DNA of 64,000 nt, taken from Morchella semilibera. Its lineage: Eukaryota > Ascomycota > Pezizomycetes > Pezizales > Morchellaceae. Below, piece after piece: positions 48,157-59,869 of the stretch. The stretch lies in assembly GCA_009192285.1 (NCBI GenBank), contig WBVU01000012.1, positions 1,054,001 through 1,118,000 on the forward strand, written 5' to 3'. The stretch's first letter is position 1. Each line of letters opens with the position of its first letter. The notes under the pieces are model-generated. The model had not been told where the DNA came from. It did no database searches and was given only the letters and a program-made list of their open reading frames with translations. A program made the position numbers and the translations under genes.

Positions 48157-51100
48157 AAACTTAGGTTGGGGGGGTGGAATGAAAAGAGAAAGAAAAAAAA
48201 AAACCAGAAGAGAAATTTGCGTCAAGTCAGGGGCGAACATGTGACGCAGGAGTTTAATGTTATTTTTATGATGATTTTCTATTTACTTTACGAATTTCAT
48301 GGAGTACTTGTTGCTTTCGTTCCGAGTTACAGGTCAACAGGAAGGGTCGGTCTTTGTGTGTATCTGTCAACTTTCTTCAGTGGGTCAGTCGGTCGGTCAG
48401 TCGGTTCGTCTTTTCTATATTGTATGTTATTCTCCTCTATTGCATTTTGGATACGGCTTTTTTCTATATACCTCAACGTATTAGGGTGCTTCTTTTTTGT
48501 CCCCTTTACTTTCTTTACTTTCTTTTCTCCCTCTTAGCACTGTACAGGGGTGTTCTAGTGTTTTTTCCAGCTAGGTGCTACCGAGAGGCTCGAATTTTAT
48601 GGGCAAGTCCATGATCCAAAGCCTATCTTTTTACGGGACTTGTCTTCTATATATATTTTTCGCCAAGTAAACAAATAAGGAAATAAATAGGGCGACGGAC
48701 GCGCATGAACAAAAGCGCCCAGACTCCATCTCGGAAAACCACGAAAGTCTCGGCATTCGGGCTATGTAATGAAACAGACCATTTGCCTAACTGGCAGGCC
48801 AGGCTGCAACCAGCTTAACTGACGGATTCATTCTTTAATGATATCTAAGTGGGGGGAGTAACCGTAAGGCTTATTAACTTGCTTAGCCAGAAAAAAAAAA
48901 GAAAAGAAAAAAGGAGGGGTCCTGTAATGAATGTGCATACGCAACATGCCTGTGTGCTTTGATCTCGAATCATCTATTATCACTCGGATATCATCACATT
49001 TGAAGATAGGGTCGAGCTGATTTATTTATTCATTAAGTAAGAGGATCATGTGTGCATTATCACAAGAAGATAGATACGAGCCATCTTCCAAAAGAGGGGG
49101 GTAAGATATGGGGGCGGGGGCAGATAGTTCGGCGAAGACCTAGATCATTTGGGCTGACAAGAAGCACACATGTCGTGACCGTTAATGTAAACAAGCTTTG
49201 TCTTTACCTGTGAGTTAATATAAGCCAATGCGAACACCATGTACTCCAATGTTATAAGACATTCAGGACCTGCGTGCGTGAATGCACGATACGTGCACTG
49301 GTGGTATAGATCGTCTGCAGGGACATTGACTGGAGCTATGGCATGGATTGACACCCAAGTCAGCTAGGTACATGTTGTGCCTGGTCACAATCGCTGTTCT
49401 CTAAAAACCCTTGTCACACGCACATGTTACACGATGTCATACCGGCGGTGGAAAAGAACTAACACTTGCCAAGACACAATTTCTAATCTCGGGGCCTGAG
49501 TAGGAGTGGACCGGTGTATGAAAAGGAGAAGTACCTTTGGTTTCGTTCTACAATCGTTCGCCGGTGCTAACTCAATTAACTCTAGCCCTATAGGAGAGTC
49601 GTGTCGATTGATCCCCTCCCATAATCCTCACTGCTGGAGTCATGATATGTGAAAAACCATGAAGCAAGAGCGTCGTGGATTTAATTAGTTGGGCCGCGGA
49701 ACTAACAGCTCGATCTAGACTTGTATATATTGACCTGGCATCCCAACGCAGTACTCTATCTCACCGCAAAGAACAGATATACTTAGATTAGAAGCATATC
49801 GCGATGCCACGCATATAATGGAAATAGTAAAGAAATAACGCATGTCCAAGCTGCTCATATCAGCCACGGATACGGTTGGCTTGCGCGAGCTTATCTACAC
49901 TATTGCTGAGTCCTACGCACTAGGTAGTTTCGCTGCTATTGGCAGTGCTTGTACATTAATTGGAAAGCGTGATCGGCAAAGGCTGAGCTCAACACTTGCT
50001 ACATACTTCTACTCGGCATCTAGAATTCTCTATCGGTGAACCTGGAAAACTAAATATGATCTGTAATTAAAAGCTTGATCCAATTTTAATGTGCACTGAC
50101 TTATAGGTGGTATGTAGCCTTAGACAGCTGCCCGGGTTTTGCACTGTGGCTCTTTCCAGTTGTTGTGTACGTGTGGCTCCGTACATGCATGTAAATAGTT
50201 ACGTTACATACATTTTGCTAGTCTCGTTCCCAGACCCAATCGGTATTTTTTTTATTGTGGTGTGCAATACCGGAAGGTTAGTTAGGGTTGGATACATAAA
50301 AAAATACTACATCTCCAACCACACCAAAATAGGGGATGGGCACGAGACTAACATTTTGCTGCTAATTTCTCAAAGCCAACGCACCGCCACCAGAGTGTTT
50401 TCTCTAGGGACCAGGATAGAGTTCTGCTTTAGCAAAGACCCACAATGTAACAGATCGATTCATACCGTAGATACCTAAGTAGGAATCCAAGACCATTAAT
50501 TGACTTTTATTTACTGATGCGTGTTTAAGCCACCCCAATATTTGATTGGTGCCTCGCGAAAGGCACGACTACTGGTTCTGCTCACATACATACACACATC
50601 ATATCAATGATCGAGTCTCGAGAAAATCGCAAGCCAAAGGAGCGCCTCCTCCCTGGGTTACGGGAAGCGACTGGACGGTTATATTCAGGTATTGGTGATC
50701 CTTGATCGTTGACTACATGTAGACATGGAATATCCTACTTCGATAAATCGCCAATCTACGGTGAGTTGAGACACACTATATATCGCCTACTCCTATTGAT
50801 TATAATTACTTGCTAATACTAAAACCCTGGGTTCTGAGTTCCTAATTGTTGAAGTAGAGTTAGGGGCGCGGGTCGGACAGTAATAGCCGTTGGCGGAAAT
50901 ATGCCGTTGTAGAGGAAGGCGACGAGTTATGGCCAACTAGCCTATATAGAATCTCCAATAAGACGACTTCTGATATGTAGGTTAGTAATGCTGGAATTTC
51001 CACCTCTTAAAATCCGGGGAAAGCAAAAGAAAGAACCCGGGAGTTCGATAATCAGGATCTGCCTTGCACACGGTAAGAAATTAGCCCCACAAATTAACTC

Positions 51101-54100
51101 TGGGGTGGATACTAAATGGAGGGACGCTTGGTCAGGTGAGCATAAATGCAAGAGTATGCACCCGGTCTTTTTGCAAGGTTTGGAGATAGGGTGGATTGAT
51201 CTCCGGCCCTGTCATGGTAGAAATCTTCATATACTAGACTTCTTGGAGTAGGCAGGGAGGGAACTTGAGATTTTCATGGCTATGTAGGGAAGATCGGTGA
51301 GGGTCGAAATCTCGTGATAGGAGAACAATTAAGAAGAGGAAAGGTTTCTCCACCGAAGCTTGCCCATCCGGCCGGTAACCCCAGCCGGGATAAATGCAAG
51401 TGACGAATTTTTTCGTGAATTTGTGGTGATAATATGGCGTGGCGCAACTACATAAGACCGGAAGCCTAGAGTCCTCTAGACCACACGTAGAACTGAATTT
51501 CCTACTAACCTGGCGGGATGCATCTCGGATATAAAGCTTTCTTCTCTAAGGACATTTCTTGTGTCAAACTAACGGTTACTCGACAATAACGGTCTCGGCG
51601 CTAGGGTCACGCAAAGAGTTCTAGAAACATTCTAATCCCTAGCGTTCTCAATATTATAGATCCACATTCCAACCCCCTAAACGTGATCCCTGCAAGTCAG
51701 TAACCGTGTTCTATGCACGTACGTGCTTCTAGAAAAAAGAATGATACCTAGTGGGTCAAATCACCGCCACCACCTCCTCCCTCCCCAGAAAACAAAACAA
51801 AACAAAAAACAAAAAAAAACAGGGGACCCTACACACGGACGCTCAATCTACCGTAATATCAAGGATATCGCGCTCAAACTCGAAATATGATTGGATAAAG
51901 AGCGCTGGAGTTAGAAGAGAGGATGAAAGGAGGTGGTGTAGAAGTACATACCTCTAGGTTGTAGTACATGTACGTACGTGTACCGGGTGCATGAGTGGGT
52001 GTGCACGGAAGTGGATGTTAACTTCGCACCGTCAATTGTTAACCCCATGCTGTTATTATTTCTTTTGTACCTTGCATGTATTCAGCCACCACCACCAAAA
52101 AAAAAAAAAAAAAACCTTGGTCCCATGCTGTTGTCTAAGATCATTATTTCCCCTCAGGGATTATCTATACAACAGTTGGCTGAATTAAAGGTATTAGTCA
52201 GCCTCCGTTTTTTCAGCTAGGTTTGATTTTTTCGAGTTTTGGGAGTTCGTTCCTGGCATTATGGACTGGGCTATTGCATTCCATATAAAATTGTGGGCTT
52301 AGTGGCGTTATTTTATGGTGAGTAGTGACAGCCCAGTCTAAAAACGTCAGTATGTACATGTATGGCGCGAGAAGGCATAGGGGGTGGGTGTGCAAACCCC
52401 AGAGGAATTCTGTATGGGAATTAGACCGTTAGGCTAGGGACTAGTACAATTATGGGAGCAGATCCCCCAATTTCTATAGACTGATTGGCTGCAAATGCTG
52501 AAGTTTACACACCTACCCTCCATAGCTTCTCGAGCCATAGATTTGATGTACGACCTCCACCGGCAGGCTTTGACGTGAAAACTACATGTAGTACGTATGT
52601 CATGTAGTGCCTATACAGGCTTAGTTAGGTTTTATTCTTCAGCTGATTTATCTCGGATATACTATCTTATTCAATTATTACTTTGCCGCGTCTAATTGTT
52701 TAAAAACAAATAATTCATTCAGCTTGCCGCCACTGATATTCCCTGCGCTAGGTGGACACGTCCCCACTACCCCTGGTCTGGGCACCGGCTGCAGTTTTGA
52801 ACTGACTCGACTCCTCAATAACAAATAAAACAAAACCTATCGCTTTATGGGAATATTTCAGGGAGCGTAATCATTGCAATGATTCCTAGCTTCCATCAAA
52901 TCTATTCTTAAACATATCTAGCTACCTGAATGAGTATCTGTAACCTATGTATGAAGTAGTTGGAATCCCAAAAAAAATTCTAGCTGTGCTGTAATTAAAG
53001 GCGACCGAGCGTAAGCAACTAATCTACATTGCTTTCCCGTGACATACGTGCGAAATCCCGTAAACCCGGTTATCAACACTCCATGTAGTACTCGATCATG
53101 CAAGCAAATACTCCATATGTTAGTTTTTCAATGGGCACTATATCTTACCTTAATGATGTTGTTTTAAATTTCGACGCGGGCGATCATAGGGTGTCGTGCC
53201 TAGCAGGACAGGGCACGTACTAAATTCGAAACAAGGAACCCTAGCTCGCGATCTAAGCACAAATAGACTAAACATTAATGATAAGACTAGATGAGACAGT
53301 ATTTAGACACAACGGCCCTAATGTAGCCGCCGTGGACCGGGAGTCACGGAAGAACGTTAACTCAGCCTCCATGGATCCATTAGAAGCCAGTCGTCATCTT
53401 CTAGAGATATTCCATTTTAGCTCACGCTATGATGTTTCACAAGCTGTTTAAAGAATAGTTGAGACTGCTGAATTAAGTGATTATTCTCAGCGTAAGAGAA
53501 AAGGGGAAACAGGGAAACTAGGATATTAGATAGGTATGTAAGTTGAACTATGCTGCTTCAGGCCTCTTGCTGATACTAGGAAAGAATTAACGAAATAAGT
53601 TGGCTGGTATCGATTTTTAGCACGGTCATGATCGATGTGATATATAATATGTTAGGTTTTAATTGACTGTTTAACTCCGGGGTCTCGTTATCAAAATGGT
53701 GATATTCTGTTAGTGCCTTGTCCCATAACAGACATCTAGATATTTTTATGACTGACAAGCTTCTCTACTGTAAATTTAGCTACATTTACATTTATCAGTG
53801 CGGATATTAACTACATGTAGCTAGAGAATTAATAATTGCGCCATAGGCCATCCTATAAAGAGATTGCGCTAAATCCATGTGCTTCTACCTAGGAATCGGA
53901 AATATCCGGGAATACAACGACGGGCGTAACCGCTGAAAAATGAGAGGATTGGAATAAGAAAGGGAGAAAGGGAAGTGCCGGGAAAGGTGATCGACTCCAC
54001 ATCGTACGTTCGTCCTTTGAAGCTTGTACATGTGTGAATGACCAATTTCCCAATTAATAAGCTACCACATCCAGTTCAAAGTAATCAATCCCTTATATGA

Positions 54101-55560
54101 TAGCCACATGTATCTGTCCGTAGAGGTTTGAAAATAGGTTTACTATAAGGGGAGAGGTTTACGGTATAGATGTAGTACAGATAATGATCTGATAGCATTT
54201 AATAGGGAGCTAGAACCACCTACATGTATGTATGCATGCATGTTGACAGTAGGCTTCGCTAGTACGTACCAAGCTACATGTATGGTGCCCGCATTCACTC
54301 TAGCTACACGTATGTAATGTACCTACATACATGTACTGTGCAGTCTGTACTTACACTACATCATGTACCTACCCAACCTGTATTACACTCCGTGTGCGCC
54401 CTAGGGGATACTTGGCCTTTAATTTCTCTTTGGTAATAATCACGGATCGTGGGTATAACAATTGACTGTGCCAAGTTTATCGACAAAGCTCAATAGCATG
54501 CCTTGTCTTGCTCGTGTGTTCTTACGCACAAAACAGGTCAGAGTGCGTTAGCTTTCCTGGCTAGTCCTTTCAACTCGGAGGTTTTTTTCTTCTTTCCATT
54601 TCTTCGACTATAATTGATAGTAAGAGTGGGGCTATCAAACCTCTTTTACGCATGTGGAAAGAACAGCGCTAATCTGATCGATGGTAAACTACATATTCCG
54701 CATAAGAGGTCAACATAGTCAAGATGTAAGGATTATCCCAACATCGATGGCCGCTTATGGAGTCAATTTCTCGCTTTCTACTTAGCTGAGAATGGCTACA
54801 CGGAGTAGTTTATCCTGCAGAATCAACTGCCTCTTGAGAGATTGCAGGTGTAGATGTTTCGATCCAGATATTCAATGTCTTGATATTTACACCTCATTCA
54901 AAGAGAAACGATAAAATGAGCCTTGGGTGAATGTTTCACTAATCCGCGGGAGACCTAACATCCCATGTGCATGAAACTATCTCTAGCTCTCGAGCCTATA
55001 AGATGAGAAATACTATGAAGAGGGATCTTCTACTATACCGTTTTCTCCTCTAAGCTTACTGTCTCTGTTTTGCTATACCTGCTTTCTTTCCTGATTTGAA
55101 TAAGGCACGGTTAACACTTTGCGTAATTAAGAGTTACAAAAAGTAAAACAGTTAGAACGGGTGAAGATTTTAGGCACCCGTTCAGTCTCAATTCGGCGCA
55201 AGCCGAACCAATAGGAGCTCCATTTGTGAGCCGGAAATGCACATACATTCACGCCTCATCCTGGCGCCCAATATTCTTCAGAGACGACTCCCTGGAAATT
55301 TTTTGAGTATAGACCCCAAAGTCACAGTTCCCCGCAGAAATTGGTCGCAGCGGGGCCTCTCGAGGCCGGGGTCCGTCACGTCAGTGATCAACCTTGTAAT
55401 GCTCTCAGTACCGAGATACGATGAAAATTAGTTTGATATTATATAAACTACTTGTTATAGTAAGCTAGCTACTCATAACTAGCATATATATAATCCCTCC
55501 CTTCGGGTCTTTTAGATATCCGCACTTCAGTTCAGGGATCCATCAGCGAATACATATTCA
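48157..55560. other. 7.4-kb gene desert
   Basis: The first 500 bases are the T-rich 3' UTR of the preceding gene, including GTCGGTCAGTCGG tandem units near 48385. Beyond that no gene is convincing. A minus-strand frame near 49145-49354 has protein-like composition but no ATG at its start. Landmarks are an A17 run at 52098-52114, eight or more TACATGTA palindromes, one dispersed repeat copy near 51405 and two hairpins at 55153-55206. Confidence 0.55.
55153..55206 (+). other. Two consecutive perfect hairpins, possible structured RNA
   Basis: GAACGGGTG (from about 55155) pairs with CACCCGTTC across an 11-base loop. About ten bases later TTCGGC pairs with GCCGAA around a GCAA loop, which is a GNRA tetraloop if transcribed on this strand. 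No promoter or Pol III box was identified, so an RNA product is only a possibility. Confidence 0.35.
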
Positions 55561-55569
55561 TATATAAAG
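55561..55569 (+). promoter_or_regulatory. TATA box candidate
   Basis: TATATAAAG lies 64-72 bases upstream of the ATG of the small spliced gene at 55633. Position and sequence fit a core promoter. Confidence 0.5.
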
Positions 55570-55632
55570 CACCTCCTCGCCACTCGCACCGGGAAAATTT
55601 AAATTTAAGAAATTCATATTCTTGGTATCAAT

Positions 55633-55903
55633 ATGTCGTCCATGCCAAATTTAAGCGGAAGCAACGCCATTCCTACTGGAAATGATATTGCCCCAAAGGT
55701 TCAATTAGGTACCGGTAAGAATACCATATGTATGATTCTACTTCATATTGAGAATTCCCTAACAATACCCTCTAGATTCCGCTCAAAGCACGGCGGTACC
55801 ACCGGGGATTAGGATTCCAGGAAGCAAGATGTTGGAGAGCTGGTACGAACAGGATATAAAGGAGGAGCCAGTGATTGTCTACGCAAAATCTACAAAAAAT
55901 TAA
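55633..55903 (+). CDS. Small spliced orphan gene, 69 aa
   Basis: Two exons (55633-55714 and 55776-55903) joined through a 61-nt intron with GTAAGA donor, CCCTAACAA branch site and TAG acceptor. The splice is phase-correct and gives 69 aa: MSSMPNLSGSNAIPTG..., then PPGIRIPGSKMLESWYEQD and an end KEEPVIVYAKSTKN. No signal peptide or membrane helix. A TATATAAAG stands 64 bases upstream. The combination of TATA box, good intron signals and an open frame running cleanly through both exons makes chance less likely, but no homologue is recognised. An isolated gene in a gene-poor stretch, possibly lineage-specific. Confidence 0.5.
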
Positions 55904-58900
55904 GGTGAGACTATAGCCCACCAAATAAAACTCGAGAATATTAATTAACCAATTGGCGATTCAGGCATCAAATTCGTTCAACTTTATATGCCGTAATTGC
56001 AAAAATTCACTTGGTCAGATATAAAACTGCAATATAATATGATAATGATGGAGGGGAGGCGGATAGGGTTCTGGGGGGTATCTATGTTAATGTGTGGTGG
56101 AGTTTAAAGGGGTTGCTTTTTATGTTCGCTTTTCTTCGCTTTTCTTTGCTTTTCTTTGCTTCTTTCTCACAGTTCCCTCCTTTCCTGTTTTCGCTCCTTT
56201 CTTTTCTTATTAGTATAATCAGTTGGTACATATACATGCATTCCTACCAATCGGTAGCCAGCATCTGTTTCAGTGTTTTTTTCTTTCAGGTGACATGACA
56301 ACTGTAGCGCAATTATCATGTCATTGATTCATTCCCCTAAGATTATAGGAATAACGGCATAAAAAACCTTCAGAGCACAACCACGTATATATACACAGTA
56401 TACATACACAATACTCAGGGTATAGCGAGAGTTGTTATATATATGCGCTGGCCACAGTTGTCGGTGCACCGCTCTAGTATAATCTTCCCTGTGGGGTGCA
56501 GCCGGTTCTCGCATCATATGCTATCTAAAGGGTAATTGGCGATCACTTTTGCTATTCCACATCTCATGAAATAGTACTGCACATGCTGCAGAAGATATCA
56601 CATCAACTAAAGAAACTGTCAGCGATCAAAATAACGAAAATTGTACATATACATATGTACATACATGTACATACTCACCGTTTGCTGACCGACATGGCTG
56701 GTGCGGTGCACTTATCGTTCTGGTATCAGGGCACCTAAACAAGCTTACATGCAGCGAAGACGTGAATAGACTTCATATTGCAAAACCAGGAGTGTCAACA
56801 ACTCTGCTCCCGTCCATGGCGCGCCGTACGTACTGATCATGACACCTAATGCCTACGCATTGATCAAACCACTGCCATTTCCCCTGCTGCAGCACCTCCG
56901 CATTCCATGTCCCAGCCTTAATCATGATCATTGATAGCCGGCGCAGCCTTCTCCGACTTGCATGCTTTCTCAAAGAAAGTGCAACGCCAATATGAAACGA
57001 TCGGCGGGTGTAGGACGCCTCCGATTTCCTTTCCGGATATTTTTCGGCTATAGGTGAGGGACCTGTCTTATCTATTCTTGTGGGTACGAGAAGGGTATGA
57101 ATGAATTCGTCACTGTTGGATTTTTTTAAACCGGGGGCTTGAGCTACTTATGTTCCACGTGAGAGCATTGCAATACCAATTCAAGGTCCATTGTGTATGA
57201 TGATGCATGCGGCTGTAATGATTAGATGAACCTGTCAAGAACCGATTAATATAATAATACACGGACAGATCAAGCACTCAGTGCCGATCGAATCGACGTA
57301 CGGTGCATCATTGAGTTGGGATTAATCGCTAGTTGGAAGGGTCAAATCCCCACAGTCCCGCCACACCGTGGAGGTGTATATAGGCGAATAAAATACATAG
57401 TTATGACACAAAGGCACAGTGAGGTCCATAGATCCGTAATATTGTCAGACGAGTCAACTCCTGCAATGTTCGGCGCCTCGCAAAGCGAACCACCATGAGG
57501 CTGCGCATGCATTCTGGCAGGTCCACCCTTTGATCTATGCGGCAAAGACAGAGGGCGTCCCCGAATGATGATATGTATGTATATATGTTGGTGACTATTA
57601 ATTAAGCACTGTGCAGTACGTTAACAGTGCCATAGTGTAGCCGAACTGTTCTGCTGGATACATGTATATATGCAGCCCTTTCGCAAAGGCTATGTGCGAA
57701 CCCCAAAGGATATAGATCTACAGTAGTTAATAACCCCGCCATATATATTACTCATAAAAATGGCTGGATAACGAAAGCATTGATCTGAGGTTGAGCATAC
57801 GTTATCTGAGACTTGTAGTATCGACATGGTTCGCATACTACCATCTATTGAAATGATACGTCCTGCCTCACAAGGCAACAGTGGTAAACTAGCTAGGTGA
57901 TGCCTAGCAAATCGGGTACTTGTATTTTGACTGGCCGACATTCCCATATCTAGCAGTCTTTCGGAAGCTAGCTTAAGCCAGTACTGCCTAGAGCTACATG
58001 TATCGGACCGTACGTTCGTCCCAAACCTGTCGACTCTGTTTTTCTTTTTTTTTTGCTGTGATCGCATACTGTCACAGTTTTTCTTTTCCTGTTAGTTCCC
58101 CTCCCCCGGCCCCTCTTCCCCCTCATTTTGTTTTTTCCCTCATACGTTTCCCACGGATGAGGGTACTTAAGTGGTCGATCATGTACTACACATTTATGAA
58201 TGCCATCCCGCCAGCTGGCAACTGTTATGGATCGAAGGCGTTCCCTCGTTTCGACCGCTAATCTGATTTGCATTGCCGCAGCTCTGTGTCTCAGGTGTCA
58301 CCATGCCGGGTGCAACTTCTACATATGTGTGCGGCGCTCTGAGGTGGTTACACACGTTTTATTCTGGAATACCATAATCCCATGAAACAAAAACCCGGAA
58401 ACAAGCTTAAAACACAAAACGTGCGCTTGGGTTTTCCAGGGCGCCATTCTTTAAGGCTTTTACAGCTGCCCTGAAACGTTTGAATGGCTGATGTGGACGA
58501 CAAATTAGATGATGACCCTTATTATTCCTTGGATATTGCACATGTACGTACATGCTCAACTCGATATGTCGGGAACCTCACAAGGTAAGTGAGGGGGTGG
58601 TGTTAAATGTGCAAATATGTTCATAGCATTCATCTTCGGGACCAGTCAAACATGTGGTCAATATACTTCCGGGACAATATTCCGAGGCCTGTACTGGGAC
58701 TCGTCCGACTACTAGTTAAAGAGGCCGGACCTGCGAGAGGTAAAGGAGGCACGCACGCGCACTCCACAGCAGCATAATGTACATAATATTATGTACGCAT
58801 GGATCATTATGGTGAACTGAAAAATAGTACATAGCTATGCCATAGGTCCCGGATCCGCTCTGCATAGGTTGTCAACCTGGCCATTGCATACTAATTACTA

Positions 58901-59595
58901 AACAGTAAATGTGTACGAAGAAGTGGATAGAAGGTAAAGAGAAGGAGTAAGATCCTAAAAACCAGGAAGGGAAAACAGCAGCACCCACACAGATGCACTA
59001 CTGGTCGATCGCAGTGGATAATGCTTCTTAGAAAGGGCAGGTCCTTCCCCCCATTACCAGTTGTGTTCTGAACGAACGACCAGGCTATATCGCTATACTA
59101 CCCAATATAAAATCTCAATCCCAACTAACATATCCATACTCATATGTCAAACTCCGGATCCGGTCCAAAGGCGTAGAATTTTGAGCCTCAAAGAATCTGA
59201 AAGGGAATGGTGCCTGAAGCCTTCTGCAACTACTGGATGTATGCCTTGTCCAAATAATGATTGGCAATTTCAGTCAGCTTTTTTTCTTTTTTTCCTTAAG
59301 CCCTTTTCGTGCATTGCGGGCAGTGATTGTCAGTGAACACCTCCTCAGTGATCAGCTAGCTAGCCGACAATTGAGAGAGTAGACCGATCAAGCCTTATTC
59401 GCGGAAAATAAGTATAGGTCGCCTGGCCGGGTCGCCTGGCCAAACCATGTATAAGTATCGATGTAACCTTCAATGATGGCGGGTTAGCCAGATTCTTCTC
59501 TCGACATTCATTCCTCCCTACGCTACAGAACTATAGACTCAAAAACACCGGCATCCATCTATCCACCGTATCACAAAGACCCCGCGCCCCGCGAA
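55904..59595. other. 3.7-kb gene-free region
   Basis: AT-rich non-coding sequence. It contains a TTTCTTCGCTTTTC tandem pyrimidine tract (56126-56165), a dense ACATGTAC/TACATATG cluster at 56642-56672, and TACATGTA at 57660 and 57996. In the region just before the next gene, GGTCGCCTGGCC is directly duplicated (59417-59428 and 59430-59441), followed by TATAAG at 59450. No gene seen. Confidence 0.5.
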
Positions 59596-59869
59596 ATGTC
59601 ACTTCGTCAGCCACAAGGCCCGGCGGTAGTAACGGCTTTCAATGCTAGCTCCCGGCCGGTCATTAACGATGAGGGTATGTCCTTCCATCCTGCCGAAATA
59701 TACGCCGGTGTAGAGTTTTGACAGAGAGACAGATAGAAGCCTTGCATTTTCAAAGACCCTCAAACAATTGGGGACTCTAGAAGGTGGGATGATGGCTAGA
59801 ATGCTTGATGAGGGAGATAAGGTAGAGCCCTGGAGTACAATTGCGAGAATGGTGAAACCCAAACAATGA
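59596..59869 (+). CDS. Second small spliced orphan gene candidate, 73 aa
   Basis: ATG at 59596 opens MSLRQPQGPAVVTAFNASS and ends at a consensus GTATGT donor (59675). A phase-correct exon 2 (59727-59869) continues ETDRSLAFSKTLKQLGTL, then GGMMARMLDEGDKVEPW and a stop, for 73 aa. The 52-nt intron has a weak branch site and the acceptor is GAG, so the 3' splice site is the weak point. TATAAG lies about 145 bases upstream. It shares with the gene at 55.6 kb its size, two-exon layout and a loosely similar segment (KMLESWYEQDIKEEP against RMLDEGDKVEP), which may be coincidence. Confidence 0.38.

Noticed and set aside
49145-49354. 69-codon minus-strand frame of protein-like composition
   Set aside because: No ATG at its start (GTG only), no clear splice acceptor upstream and no recognised family; kept only as a possible exon or relic.
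50607-50890. Small frame MIESRENRKPKERLLPG and a possible spliced partner starting MEYPTSINRQST
   Set aside because: Connecting introns are either too short or lead to a 26-aa product; too weak to call.
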